Shown here in pieces: positions 12,064-24,792 of a DNA stretch of 64,000 nucleotides. The first letter of the stretch is position 1. Each line of letters begins with the position of its first letter. Below the pieces are notes generated by a model. It made no database searches. It saw only the letters and a program-made list of their open reading frames with translations, and was not told the origin of the DNA. Where the stretch lies: NCBI GenBank assembly GCA_000733355.1, contig JNVV01000013.1, positions 717,323 to 781,322 on the forward strand. The letters are read 5' to 3'. The stretch comes from Falciphora oryzae (Eukaryota > Ascomycota > Sordariomycetes > Magnaporthales > Magnaporthaceae). The position numbers and the translations under genes were made by a program.

Positions 12064-15000
12064 ATGTCCTCACGAACGACCCGTCGCGCCGCTGCGACGC
12101 GGCGCACCGTTGTCGAGGACTCTTCAGACGACGAAATCGGAAGCACCAGCAAGGTCGCCGACGATAGCGGGGATGACTTCACCCCGGCACCGAAGCGCAG
12201 CCCGCGCAAGTCCCTCGCCGCCGCCAGCAGCAGCAGCAGCAGCAGGAGCAGGCGCCAAACCGGCGACGCCAGCATCGTTGCCCCGCGGCGCGGGCGCCCT
12301 AAGAAGAGCCTTGCGCCAGAGCCAGGGGATGAGCTGAGCAAAGTCCTCGAACCCAGCGAGGTTCTTGAACCAAACCAGGTCGCCGATCCAGACGAGACTG
12401 CCACTACGATCGCGGAGCCGTCGTCACCAGCCAAGAAGGCTGCCCCGCGCAAGAGGAAGAGTGTTGCCCCGCGAGCGGTGAAGACCGAGTCCACCCCCGA
12501 ACCACCGGCCGCGCCGACCGCGCTCGCCACGCCGGAACCAACGCCCAGGCAGCCGAAACAACCATTCTCGCCGGACTCCTCCCTGGTGCCCAACAGCCCT
12601 CTTGCCGACATCACGACGACGAGCGCAAACGGTCAGCGCAGGCCCTCAGATGACACGACTGCTGCGGTGAAGCCCATCAGGGCCATGGATACCATCCTCG
12701 AGAAGCCAATGGACATCGTGCTCAAGTCACGCACCATCACGGTCCCTGTCATTGAGGACACAACGCCTAAGGCGCGTATCGTGATCACCTACCTCATCCT
12801 GACCAACTTCAAGAGTTACGCGGGGAGGCAAGAAGTCGGCCCGTTCCACTCGTCCTTCTCCTCCGTCGTCGGGCCCAATGGCTCCGGGAAATCCAACGTC
12901 ATCGACTCGCTGCTATTCGTTTTTGGCTTCAGAGCCAGCAAGATGCGACAGGGCAAGCTTTCTGCCCTAATCCACAACTCGGCCCAGTACCCAAACTTGG
13001 ACCACTGCGAGGTGGCTGTTCACTTCCGGGAGGTGATGGATCTCCCTGGCGGGGGTCACGAGGTCATTGCCGACTCGGACCTCGTAATCTCGAGGAAGGC
13101 GTTCAAGAACAACACCAGCACATACTATATCAACGGCAAAACGTCGAACTTCACAACCGTGACGACTTTGCTGCGTGACAGGGGCGTTGATCTCGACCAC
13201 AAGCGGTTCCTCATCTTGCAGGGTGAAGTCGAGTCGATCGCCCAAATGAAGCCCAAGGCAGGCAATGAGCACGAGGACGGTCTCCTGGAATACCTGGAGG
13301 ATATCATCGGCACCTCCAAGTACAAAACGCCCATTGAGGAGGCGGCAACCGAGGTCGAGACGCTCAACGACATCTGCATGGAGAAAAGTGGCAGAGTTCA
13401 GCACGTCGAGAAGGAGAAGAACAGCCTTGAGGACAAGAAGAATAAGGCGCTTGCCTACATTCGCGACGAGAACGAGCTCGCCATGAAGCAGGCTGCTTTG
13501 TACCAGCTCTACATTGGCGATTGCGAGGACAACGTTGCAGCGAATCAGGAGGCAGTGATGCAGATCCAGGCGCAGCTTGATGTGGAGCTCCAGAACCATG
13601 AGGGTAACGAGCAGGTGATCAAGCAGCTGCAAAAAACCTACACTAAGAGCAGCAAGGAGTTCGAGACGCAATCAAAGGACGCACAAGCCCTTGCCAAGGA
13701 GCTGGCCGCTTTCGACCAGGAGCGCGTCAAGTTCGAGGAGAAAAAGAAGTTCTTGACGGACAAACAGAAGAAACTCCAGAAGACTATCGCCAATTCTGAG
13801 AACTCGGCCGCCGAGGCTGAGCAGACTATCGAGCAGTGCGGCGAGGGCATCGAGACTCACGGGCAGGAGATAGTCTTGCTCGAAGAGCGCGTCAAAGATG
13901 AGGAGGCTGAGCTCGCCACCATCAGGGACAGCCTCAAAGGCAAGACGCAGGCCTTCTCGGACAAGATTGCCGCCAAGCAAAAGTCTCTGGAGCCCTGGAA
14001 GGAGAAGATCAACCAGAAGCAATCAGCCATAGCAGTTGCGGAGAGTGAGCTTTCTATTCTTAGGGAAAAAGCAAACGCCGGCGCCGTGGCCCTTGAGGAG
14101 ATGGAGGCCAAAATCCAGTCGGTCGAGGAGGCCAGAACCGCAAAGGCCAGCGAACTAAAGGCATGCAAGGCCGAAAAGGCTGAGCTGGAGAAGGAGGCCA
14201 AGGGAGTGGAGGAAGAGCTCGAGACGCTTGCGCAGCAGGAGCCCAAGATCCGCGCCAAGGTCTCCAACGCAAGACAGAAGGCCGATGAGGCGCGGTCCAG
14301 CCTCGCCCAGACCCAGACGCAGGGCAACGTCCTGACCGCCCTCATGCGCATGAAGGAGTCGGGCCGTATTGATGGCTTCCACGGCCGCCTTGGAAACCTG
14401 GGGACCATCGACCAGAAGTACGACGTGGCCATCTCGACGGCGTGCGGCGCGCTCGACAACTTCGTCACGGACACGGTCGAGGCGGGACAGCAGTGCATTG
14501 AGTACCTCCGCAAGACCAACCTCGGCCGCGGCAACTTCATATGCCTGGACAAGCTCCGTGTTCGTGACATGTCGCCAATCCAGACTCCCGAGAACGCGCC
14601 GCGATTGTTCGACCTTATTCAAGCCAAGGACGAGCGGTTCCGGCCTGCCTTCTACCACGCGCTGCAAGACACCCTGGTCGCCAAGGATCTTGCGCAGGCG
14701 AACCGCATCGCGTACGGTGCCAAAAGGTGGCGCGTAGTGACTCTCGACGGCGAGTTGATCGACAAATCCGGTACGATGTCTGGTGGTGGAACTACCGCCA
14801 AGAAGGGCCTAATGTCATCTAAGCTCGTCGCCGAAACGACCAAGGAGCAGGTCACGAAGCTCGAGGGTGACCGTGATAGCCTTGAGCAGAAATTTGAGGA
14901 GTTCCAGGAGCACCAGAGGGGCTTGGAAACGCGCCTCCGAGAGCTGAGAGACCAGATCCCACGTCTCGACACCAAGATGCAGAAAATCAACCTCGAGATG

Positions 15001-16754
15001 GAGAGCGCAGCCAAGAATCTTGCCGATGCTCAACGTCGCGTGGAAGAGCTTGGAAAGGAGCACCAACCCTCGCAATCCGATGACAATCGCGTCGGGGTGC
15101 TCGAGAAGGAAATTGCCAAGCTGCAGAAGGAGTTGGAGAAGCTGCACGGCGAGACGTCGAGCGCAGAGGAAGAGATCAAGGTCCTTCAAGACAAGATCAT
15201 GGAGGTTGGCGGTGAGAAGCTCCGAGCTCAGCGCGCCAAGATCGACGAGCTGAAGGCAGAGATTGCGTCGCACAATGAGGATCTCTCGGCTGCCGAGGTC
15301 ACCAAGGCCAAAGCGGAGAAGCAGAGGGTCAAGCTCCAGAAGGATCACGCCAAGGCAGCCAAGGACCTCGAGGCTGCCAGTCGCGATCTTGAGAAGCTAG
15401 AGGACGAGATCCAGAACCAGGGCGACAAAGCCGAGTCACTGCAGTCGGCGGTGGACGAGGCCGAGGAGACGCTCAGGGGCAAAAAGGAGGAGCTTGCCGC
15501 ACTCAAGGCGGAGCTCGACGAGAAGACGTCGGAGCTGAACGCGACGCGTGCCGTCGAGATCGAGATGCGCAACAAGCTCGAGGAGAGCAACAAGGTCCTA
15601 GCCGAGATGGAGAGGAAGCTCCGGTATTGGGACGAGAAGCTCTCCAAGCTGACGCTCCAGGACATCGACGATCTGACTGGCGGCAAGTCGGCTGCTACTC
15701 CTGCTCCTGCCGACGGCGAAGCTGCTGATGGCGAGCAGGCCGAGAAGTCCAAAGCGAAAGCAGAAAAGGCCAGTGGTAGCAGCGAAGACGAGGATGAAGA
15801 TGAGGACGATGAGGACGATGAGGACGGCGAGGGGAGCGATGGCGACGAGACAGTAGTTAAGAACCGGTCTATCGCGCCTGCTACATCTTCGGGGTCGGGC
15901 GGACCCCTGCAGCTGCCGAGGTACAGCAAAGACGAGCTTGCCGACATGGACAAGGCGGAGCTCAAGGCGGAGATCGCGGCACTCGAAGAGAAGACTCAGA
16001 ACGTGAGCGTGGATCTGGGTGTGCTTGCAGAGTACCGTCGTCGGGTGGAGGAGCACGCCGCTCGGTCGTCGGACCTGAACAGCGCCGTGGCGCAGCGTGA
16101 CGCGGCCAAGAGGCGATGCGACGACCTCCGGCGGCTCCGTCTCGAAGGGTTCATGGAGGGCTTTGGGCAGATCTCGCTGCGGCTCAAGGAGATGTACCAG
16201 ATGATCACCATGGGCGGTAACGCCGAGCTCGAGCTCGTCGACTCGCTCGACCCCTTCAGCGAAGGCATCCTGTTCAGCGTCATGCCACCCAAGAAGTCGT
16301 GGAAGAACATCAGCAACCTGTCTGGCGGAGAGAAGACACTGAGCAGTCTGGCGCTGGTCTTTGCGCTCCACCATTACAAGCCGACGCCCCTGTACGTCAT
16401 GGACGAGATCGACGCCGCTTTGGACTTCAGAAACGTGAGTTGCAATCATCACCACACCTGTCTCCCCTCCCTTTGGCTACCTTTGCCTCGTATTCCGTGT
16501 CCACTAACAAACTCCTCTTTACCTTGGCACAGGTGTCCATCGTCGCCAACTACATCAAAGAGCGGACCAAGAACGCGCAGTTCATCGTCATCTCGCTCCG
16601 AAACAACATGTTTGAGCTGGCGGCGAGGCTCGTGGGCGTATACAAGGTCAACCACATGACTAAGAGCGTCACCATCGAGAACAAAGACTACATCAACCGC
16701 CCCGGGACCGCTCGGCCGGCCGCACCTGCGCAGGCGACGGCGACTGGGGCGTGA
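12064..16754 (+). CDS. SMC4: Condensin subunit Smc4
   Basis: ATPase subunit of condensin, pairing with Smc2 to compact mitotic chromosomes. There are two exons, 12064-16434 and 16533-16754, with a 98-bp intron placed between the Walker B region and the C-terminal helices; 1530 aa in total. An N-terminal disordered Ser/Ala/Pro-rich extension of about 230 residues, with a poly-Ser run, precedes the head. Walker A GPNGSGKSN is near residue 270, a long coiled coil surrounds the hinge (about 755-880, RIDGFHGRLGNLG), the ABC signature LSGGEKT is near 1419 and Walker B LYVMDEIDAALD near 1443. An acidic Asp/Glu insert lies near 1239-1262 at the end of the second coiled coil. All ATPase motifs are intact. 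The 5' start gives the full basic N-terminal tail, a usual phosphorylation target in Smc4. Confidence 0.97.
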
Positions 16755-17995
16755 TGTGAGGATAAGGGGTGTGTGTTTGAGTGCCGTAATGCATGGACGT
16801 GAACTAGCGTGATGATGGATGACTAGAAGAGGACGGGCAAATCATGAAGTCATGATGTCTACTTTGTTTTTTCTCGCTGCAACTTCGTTCTTGGTTGGAT
16901 CGCGGGTGGTATATTTATTACGGGATACATGTAGTCTCCAGGATACGACACGGGGTTTTATGAGGCGATGGTTATCTGACGGCTGGCGGCGAGGGGAGGT
17001 TTGTGTGAAACAATATTACAGCTGTGGCTTTACTTGCGTGTTTGCATTTTGTGCACTTTGTTTACTGTTGAATATTCGTGATGGAGATGGATATTATTTT
17101 TTTAACCGAGCCTAGATGGTTTGTTTTACTTGGCAAGAAAAAAAACATACCTAGAAAACCCTACGTGGGAACACAAGTGCCCTGCGGGTGCATATCAAGA
17201 CAGACATTTTGATCGTAGAAAAAAGGTCGAGATAGAAGTAACAATTTTTTCTTTTCCCCTTGCTCCTCTCCCGCGATCGCGACTAACACAATGCCAATCC
17301 CGCCCCCCCAAAAAAAAAGCCAACCGCTGGATTTAGACTAACCCGAAATATCAGGGAACCTTCTTGGTTACAACAATAAAAAGAAAGCCGACGCCAGTTG
17401 CAATGGGATATATACATGCGCAGAAAAAAAGAGATGAAAAAAGAAAGAAAGAGCGACGGAGCGAGCCTCCTTGTGTCTGTGGTCGTTATTACGGAGGGCA
17501 TGAGATGAGACATGTTGGATGGGCAAGGAGGCTCGCCGTGAGCACGAACGAGCTTGGCGAGAGGACTGGCTCGGGGATCGTGGCTGAGGCGTGCGACGGG
17601 TGGTTTGTCGCGCTCGGTCCCGAATGTGGAAGTGGGCGGAGGAGCTCGCTCAGGGGCCCCGGCCGAGCTGGGAGTGTTTGCAGGGCCCCAACCATGTTTG
17701 TTGTGGTTGTTGGTTTCCCCCTCCCAAAAAAAATAAATAAAATAGCGGTGTGTCCACCAAAAGCCGCCGGCCCACTCTAGTCCACAGGGTTCCACCGGTT
17801 CATCGCGGAGAAGTCGAACCAACGGGCAGAAACGGCTTTTTTTTTCCTCAACGGAAACGGTTCGGCGCGCTTCGTATAGTGGGGGGCATAGCGAGTCGCC
17901 AGCCGCTGTGTGACCAGCAAACCTCGCGATTCTAGGCAGCAGTCGGAGCGCCAAGTCGGAGCAGGTGGGATGTTGATACAATGGGTGAGCTGGGT
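16755..17995. other. Convergent intergenic region; no gene seen
   Basis: 3' flanks of SMC4 (plus) and the single-pass membrane protein gene (minus). It contains several short A and T runs and no supported coding frame. Confidence 0.5.
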
Positions 17996-19453
17996 CTAAA
18001 GGTGGCGTCGGCTGTCTTCATCTGGGGGCGGAGAAATAGTTATGGCAGCCGGGTCGGGGTTCCTCAGGGGAGAAACCGAGGTCGTGACGGCAGAGAAGGG
18101 GACGCCGGTGACGGGCGTGGGCTCGTAGGGCATAGCTGAAGGGTTGGAGTCGATCTCGACGGGCATCCTGTCTAGGGGGTGCGACTCGAGCTCGGCGAGC
18201 TCGACGTTGCCGGGCGGCATGTTCGGCTTGTGTGGCGCGTAGTACTCTTCGGGCTGGGGCTGGGGCGTCGCGGTGCCGTTGTTGTCCGCCACCACCGCCT
18301 CCATCTGCCCCGACTGCTCCGCGAGCCCCACGCCCCGGGTGTTGGGATCGCCGGGGTCGTAGGGGCTCGCCGACCGCGCCGTCGCCGCGTACGCCCCGAC
18401 CGTCGCGGGGGAGTGCCACCTGCTGACGATGGGGTCCGCCGCCGCGACCGCCGCGAGCATCTTGGGGTCGCCGCCGTAGGTCCCCGGGGCCGTCTGGCCC
18501 GGGGCAAAAGGGTCGTAGCCAACGCCGCCGCTGCCGTCCTCTGGGAGGCCGGGAGTCGAGGTGGCCGTCCTGTGCGGGACGATCGAGTGCCGCACCTCGG
18601 TGGCCCGGCGGCGGCGCATAAACAGAAAGATTAATACGGCGGCGATCAGGGCCAGTCCGGCCACGACGCCGATGACGATCCCGGCAACGATGGCGGGCGG
18701 GAGTCCGACCTGGACCGTGGTATTGCTGTTGCTGTTCCCGCTCCCGTTCCCTCCTCCATCTGGGGGCACCAACCCCGGCTGTTCGCTGAATTCGGGCCCG
18801 GCGGTGGCGGTGGTTGATGTTATGGCGAGCGGGAAGACAGCGTGGTAGATCTCGAGGGGTTTTTGGCTGTTGGCATTCACCAAGGTTGTGGCGAATGCTG
18901 TCACGGTCGACACATCAGATGCCGTTGTTACCTTTGTCGTCCGGGTCCATATTTGTGTCGGGGAAGCGAGTGTCCTGTAGCAGTTTCGAGTGCTAAGGTT
19001 GAAGACACAGGAATCGAAGCCTTGGGGACAACACCAAGCCTGCGAGTAATGAACGGACCCTAGAGCGATTTTTTGCTTGCAGCTACTGTCTGATGGAACG
19101 GCCCAGCCCGACGGGCATGCGGTTCCGGGAAATGCAGCGGTGACTATATCGCTGAAAGAACCCGTTTTTCGCAAAAAGATATCCCTGTAGCCGGCCGGGT
19201 AGCAGGAAGATTCGATGTAAATGTTATCCGTTTCGTCGGCGCTATCGTACTCATGACACGCGTCGAACCAGTCGCCTTTATTTGAGCACACCACCGGGCG
19301 GTCTTTCGTTTTGCATGAGGTCGGCGCGATCCATGGTGTTGTCTGTGGTTGGAGAGAAAAGGTGTCTGTTTGCATAGCGTCGGCACCGAGACGTGTGTAC
19401 TCGATAGTGATGGTCGGGATCGTATATGTCGTCGACGGGGCCTGTGTCGTCAT
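17996..19453 (-). CDS. Single-pass surface protein with Cys-rich ectodomain, function unknown
   Basis: 485 aa in one exon. Residues 1-45 are Thr-rich and there is no classical signal peptide. Residues 47-160 hold about ten cysteines (SCYPAGY, CPSGW, WCCPQGFDSC), a pattern seen in a large group of uncharacterised fungal cell-surface proteins. A Thr/Ser/Gly/Asn linker follows, then a membrane helix at about 253-279 (IVAGIVIGVVAGLALIAAVL) ending in MRRRR, and a ~200-residue Pro-rich, low-complexity cytoplasmic tail. By the positive-inside rule the Cys region is outside, as in type III or signal-less sensor-like proteins. It may be a wall sensor by architecture only; there is no WSC or Mid2 motif. 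An unseen 5' exon with a signal peptide is possible. Confidence 0.75.
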   Translation of the reverse strand: MTTQAPSTTYTIPTITIEYTRLGADAMQTDTFSLQPQTTPWIAPTSCKTKDRPVVCSNKGDWFDACHEYDSADETDNIYIESSCYPAGYRDIFLRKTGSFSDIVTAAFPGTACPSGWAVPSDSSCKQKIALGSVHYSQAWCCPQGFDSCVFNLSTRNCYRTLASPTQIWTRTTKVTTASDVSTVTAFATTLVNANSQKPLEIYHAVFPLAITSTTATAGPEFSEQPGLVPPDGGGNGSGNSNSNTTVQVGLPPAIVAGIVIGVVAGLALIAAVLIFLFMRRRRATEVRHSIVPHRTATSTPGLPEDGSGGVGYDPFAPGQTAPGTYGGDPKMLAAVAAADPIVSRWHSPATVGAYAATARSASPYDPGDPNTRGVGLAEQSGQMEAVVADNNGTATPQPQPEEYYAPHKPNMPPGNVELAELESHPLDRMPVEIDSNPSAMPYEPTPVTGVPFSAVTTSVSPLRNPDPAAITISPPPDEDSRRHL

Positions 19454-22400
19454 ACTTCAGGCCAAGACAGCCGTATTGTGGTCGCCGAGGGTCGAGTCGA
19501 GGTCTGCTCGTTCGCCCCCTCTCTCCCGTTCTCCTCTGCCCGCCAGAGGGACCCTTGCCCCGTGTTCCTCAGTGCAGCTCCCTTCAGTCTGTCGTGCGGG
19601 ATATCAGGCAGGTTGGGGCAGCTGCGTGAAGGCCTCAGGCCGAGAGCCCTTCTGGATCGTGTGGCGTCCTGAAGCTCGGGCGGGACAAGCAACGATGCAG
19701 GTGTAGGACGGAATAGTCGTCGTGTACTCGAGTCCGTCCTCGGTATTAATCAATGGGTATACGCAACGCCGCTTCCCGAACACAAAACCAAACAAAACAT
19801 TAAGAAACCAAAGTATTGGGTATGCACTGACAGTACGACGATGGACGTGAGAGGAGAAAGAAGCTGAAGAGAGGGACGCGGGGGCGACAAAAGTGAAAAC
19901 AGCCCCGAGCTCATCAGGACAAGGGCACAGTGGGGAGGGCCTGGGGGAGAGCTATGGAATAAGGCAAGGGTGCAGTCCACAATCGAAATGCCCTCAAGGG
20001 CTAAGCAACGGGGTGGGTGGGTGGGTGATTATCTCGAGGGCGTCCAGAACGGTCAAGCGATCAGGCATCCCTGCAACGGGAAGGGTGGGACTGTGACTGG
20101 GACCGTGATGGACCAGCAGCGGCGTGCTCAATCTCAGTGGGTGCTGTTGGTGGTGGCCGGGCCCATGCTGGCGCCGTGCCTCTCAACCGAACGCCACCGC
20201 TGCAACAGACCACATGGCTGTCTAGGGCTAGCCAGACCAGGCGAGCGAAGAGTCCCGTTCTGGCCTGAGCCTTGGTGAGGTCGTGTTGAAAGATGCAGGC
20301 CGCGCAGGCGCAGCTATCGGCGACTTGGCTGCTTATTTCCCCTCGTTGGTGGCGGCTCTCTCACGGGTACGAGCGGGCAAGCGCCGATGGACGATGCAGA
20401 CGGCGATAGCGATGGCGCTAGTCCCGCGCTTGACGCCGTCCCGCTGCCTCCACGCCCAGTCACAGCGGCGACAAGCAGACAGCCGCACTAGAGGACGGCG
20501 ATGGTGTTCACTCCCACACATCTCACCGTGGGTCGGGGCATTTGCCAGCGGTGATGTGCAGCGCAAAAGGTGCGGTGCCATTCAATCTCCATGGCGGCCT
20601 GGGCATGGGGAATGGGGCTGGGGGCTGGGGGCTGCTGGCAAGACGCACCCGCCCCGACGCGGAGCGCCCACTCTGTTAGGTACCAGCTAACGGGGCCTGC
20701 TTTGGAGACAGACGGCTCCAGCTGTTTTCCATCCCTGGTGTACCCGTCGCGGGAGCGGGTTCCATGCTCTCGCCCCGATCGGGGATGTGTCGGATGCCGC
20801 TGCCAGGCCTTACGAGGAAGATACAACATGAATATGACAGAGCTAGATCCGCTACAATTGGTGCCTAGAGGTGCAGGCAGTGGATAACATGGGGAGCTCG
20901 TCCCGGGCTGGTAGCCGGAACAGTATCGAATGAATGTCACGGCGTGGCATCAACCGGGCAGCATCTTTGAATCTTTTTGGTATGTGCAACGAAAGGAGCA
21001 CCCCGGCTAGGATTGCACTGTCTGGTACCTGCCTATTGAACAGGCACCCGATTCGAAAGCTCCGTGCGGGCCATGCACCCCAATCGGGCCAGCAGTGCTG
21101 ACAGGGAGTGGGGTTTTATTAGTTGCTATTTTCGGGGGGCAAAATGCCATGCATACAGGTTGCAGCTTTCCCTGGCGCCCCAACCGTTACTCGGCTTGAC
21201 ATCCCTGGGCAGCCAGCCGTTCTAGGCCAGTCCACGATGAGGCATCTTTTCGCTGTCTGGAAATGAGGGGCAAATCTCGAAGCTCGAAATGCACACGGCG
21301 CTCAACAACATCTCCTGGTTGTAACACTGCAGGAAAACATCGCAGCCATCAACGGAAGGCAGGCACCCAAATAAAAGATGGTGGGTAGAGGCTTGGGCAA
21401 TTGGCAAAGCTGGGTCCCATTCCCCGCTTTTCCGGCGAGCATCAACGATGTGATTTTACCCCCTGTCACGCTGCACCCCCAACAGCCCGCGCCAAGCTTG
21501 CGAGATATTGGCTGCTGGGCCGCCAAATCGCATCGAGGCGCCTCCGCTGCTCCGGCAAGCTGGGCAAGACACCAATTCGCACTGCCGAGCGACGCAACGA
21601 ATGACTGCCCGGCTTGGAAAACATCAAAGGCCCTCTGTTGTGCTTGGTTTTCGCGTCCTTGGCAGGGCACAGCAACACACCCCCGCCTCTCGCGTCAACT
21701 TTTCTTCTTTTTTTTCCGATCCTGCAAAGACAATGGAACTTCTTCCTTCCGTGGCTCCGCGCTCCATACCAAATGTACCCATCCCAGGTACGAAAAAGAC
21801 GTGCGAGCGCCTAATCCGGCCATTCGTAAAGACGCCAGGTCAGACTCGAAGTCTCGCATGGTCGTTGATCTCAGGTCAGTGAGATCCCCCAAAAGCCTGG
21901 GAAATTGGCGCCAATGTATCCAATGTATTGGAAGCTCGCGGCCTCGATCTGGCCAGCACAGTAAGCAGCCTCAGGGGTTTTTTCCAATCCTTGGTCGGTA
22001 ATAATAGCCTCATGGTGTTTTCTCGCCCCCTGCCCCAACAGCACCAAATGGCCATGCATGCCTGTCCTGATCACAACCACGTCTCCCCTGCTTCGTTGTC
22101 CCAGGCACGAGCTGTCCTGGCAGTTTGTTTGCTGGCACCAACCTGCGGGCAGTGGCCCTGGCCCCGAGGGGGTCTTCCAAGTAGGGATGCTTCCATGCCG
22201 GTTCGCTGAGTCCCTGTGGGCTTCGCTCGCCAAGTCCACGCCTTCTCCGAATGCCCGACGTGCTTGCTTGTCCGTTTGCATGTTGGCAGATGCAGATGCA
22301 GCGAGGTCGTCACATTGCCCAGTTGCATTTAGGCTATGTCTCTCCGCCGCCGCCAGCATGACTGGGCGGTTGGGTGTCGCGGATCGCCAGACACTTTGGA

Positions 22401-23321
22401 TTCCATCACGAGCGATCCTCGCCCTAAACAATCATCTACACTTTGCGAGCAGGCGAATGCACTTTGGCGGCCGGGGCCTGGTGAATTCCTCCAGCGTTTT
22501 TGTCAACAGCGACCAGCGCTGCTCAGCAGAAACCAGGCTGAAAGCCTGAGGCACCCGCCGATAGAAGCCTGTTGATGATTGCGCGCTGTCATGTTTCAAT
22601 TCTCCCGTGGATCTCGGTGCGCTCTCTTTTTTCTTGTCAACAAGAGCAAGCGCTCGCGGTGGCCCACAACCGCGCGCCTTTCGGGGTCTGCTCAGCCCAT
22701 GTCACGCTGATGGTGAGCTCGGGATTCCACGGGCGGCGTTCGCCTTACTCCATATTTCGGGCTATGGTGCCACAACGAAATTGCATCCCAGACTCGACCG
22801 CAATTCTCCAGCCCCAGCGTCTGGCCTTATTCCTGTCTGGCGTCCGCAAACACGCCTTGTTTGGCGCCCTGATTAGTCGTCGACGCACATCAGGCCATCG
22901 GCAATGGCTGCTCCCGCGAGTTGATTCCTGATTAGTGGACCTGCGGCCCACCCAGACGCTCGCTGTGGTTGGCTCGGCGCCGCGGAAGGCTCGTCGAAAC
23001 ATCATACCATTCCCCTGGGCTCGCCAGCCCATCCGGTGATCGCGGCCTCGATATCGGGCTATGAACACAAAGACCACCAGGAAGGCGCGCAAGATGTGCT
23101 TGATAATAAATAGCAATGGCAATCCCGACTTTGGGGTTGACGGTCCTGCATTCTACCAGGCCAACAACACCAGCACACCCCATCGCGCCGGCTTGACACC
23201 TTCTCGACGAGGACGGAATATCCCGAAAGTCTCCGAGGCAAGGTCGATCTTTTGCTTTGCATGCCCTTGTTGATCCGCCCGGGGGAGGACCGTCGCCGCC
23301 AAGATGCTTCACCTTCACACC
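19454..23321. other. 3.9 kb without a supported gene
   Basis: I read both strands and found no conserved domain, no exon chain with fitting splice sites and no mobile-element terminus. Frames here are short, change composition abruptly and lack motifs. The part next to 23321 must contain the ERG25 promoter and 5' leader. Confidence 0.45.
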
Positions 23322-24385
23322 ATGGCCAACGCCACCGGCCTGGCCTCTGCCGCCGACGTGACGCTGCCACTCGTCTTTGACGAAGTCACCAAGCACTACC
23401 AGACGCTGAATGTTGTCGAGCGCCTGTGGGCGGTAAGTCTGCGAGGCTAACTCTGTTGGGAAACGCACTTGCTGACTGCCCGGCAGACCTGGTATGTCTG
23501 GATGCAGAACGATATCTTGGCCACCGGGATCCTTACCTTCCTTGTCCACGAGATCGTCTACTTCGGGAGGTCGTTGCCATGGATCATCATCGACGCAATG
23601 CCTTTCTTCCGCAGGTGGAAAATCCAAGCCGTGCGTCAGACCCCTCTTGCGTTGGTTCATGCTAGCCATCAGGCAACTATCGCCTATCTTGGGCACGGAG
23701 AGCAATCACTGACATCAACTCCTGAGTATAGGACAAGATCCCGACATGGAAGGAGCAGTTCCAGTGCGCTGCCCTCGTTCTTCTCAGCCACTTCACCGTC
23801 GAGCTTCCCGAAATCTGGCTGTTCCACCCGATGGCCATATGGTGCGGCATGGCTTTCGACGTCCCATTCCCGCCCATGTGGAAGATGGCGCTCCACATTG
23901 CCATCTTTTTTGTGCTCGAGGACACATGGCATTACTGGACACACCGTCTTATGCACCAGCCCACGCTTTACCGCCTGATCCATAAGCTGCATCACACCTA
24001 CTCGGCCCCCTTCGGCTTGACTGCCGAGTACGCTTCGCCCATCGAGGTCCTGGTCCTGGGCCTGGGCACTGCCGGCACCCCCCTGCTGTGGGTCTACCTG
24101 ACCAACGACCTGCACCTTTTCACCATGCAGCTTTGGATCGTCCTGCGTCTGCTTCAGGCCGTTGATGCCCACAGCGGTTACGAGTTCCCTTGGAGCCTGC
24201 ACCACTTCATCCCCTTTTGGGCCGGCGCCGACCACCACGACCTGCACCACGAGCAGTTTATCGGCAACTACGCATCCTGTTTCCGCTGGTGGGACTACTG
24301 CCTCGACACCGAGGCCGGCGCCGAGGCGGCCACCAAGCGCCGCGAGAGGAAGCTTGCCAAGGCCAAGGCCAAAAAGAACATGTAA
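23322..24385 (+). CDS. ERG25: C-4 methylsterol oxidase (Erg25), ergosterol pathway
   Basis: Membrane di-iron oxygenase of the ER that oxidises the C-4 methyl groups of 4,4-dimethylzymosterol, working with Erg26 and Erg27. Exons 23322-23432, 23487-23630 and 23732-24385 join in phase and give 302 aa. The three histidine clusters of the fatty-acid-hydroxylase family are present: HRLMH, HKLHH and HHDLHH, with WHYWTHRL before the first and HSGYEFPW between the second and third. Several membrane helices precede and separate them. The Lys-rich end ([11 protein letters not shown]) fits an ER-retrieval tail. I preferred the ATG at 23322 for its strong fungal context (ACCATGGCC); an in-frame ATG at 23304 would add six residues. 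Confidence 0.95.
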
Positions 24386-24792
24386 AAAAAAAACGGGGGA
24401 AGAGGCAAGTTTCCAGAAGAGCTACGGCGCCGCAGCCCGTCCATAGGGTTACATCCCTGGTATGGCGTTCCGTCGGTACGGAGATACAGCAACAACTGAG
24501 TTGTTATAATTAGTAATATACTGGGAGGAGGACACAAGAGTCTCCGCTCCCGGACGAAGCATACGGTTGGTCTTGGGCTAGATTGTTGGCGTTTCGAACT
24601 TGGTTGCGTCAAGGACGACTGTACATAGGAAAAAGAAAATAGGCCTTTTTTTGTTCTCGTCTTCTCTGCTCGGCCCTTACTCAATTACTCGGGTTCATCA
24701 ACGGAGTTATCCCGATTAGATCTGCACTATAATTCGACAAACATGGCTAACATGACGACACCTGCCGTGGAAACAGCCGGAGGTGGTTGGTC
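24386..24792. other. Intergenic, convergent 3' flanks
   Basis: Between the ERG25 stop and the end of the lipocalin-like pseudogene. Only 3' UTR-like sequence with an A-run directly after the ERG25 stop codon; no gene seen. Confidence 0.5.

Noticed and set aside
21011..21055. Short hairpin TGCCT...AGGCA
   Set aside because: A 5-bp stem is within chance expectation and has no gene context.
20283..22931. Several 100-200-aa open frames on both strands
   Set aside because: No conserved motif, signal or splice chain; abrupt composition and mutual overlap fit chance frames in GC-rich DNA.
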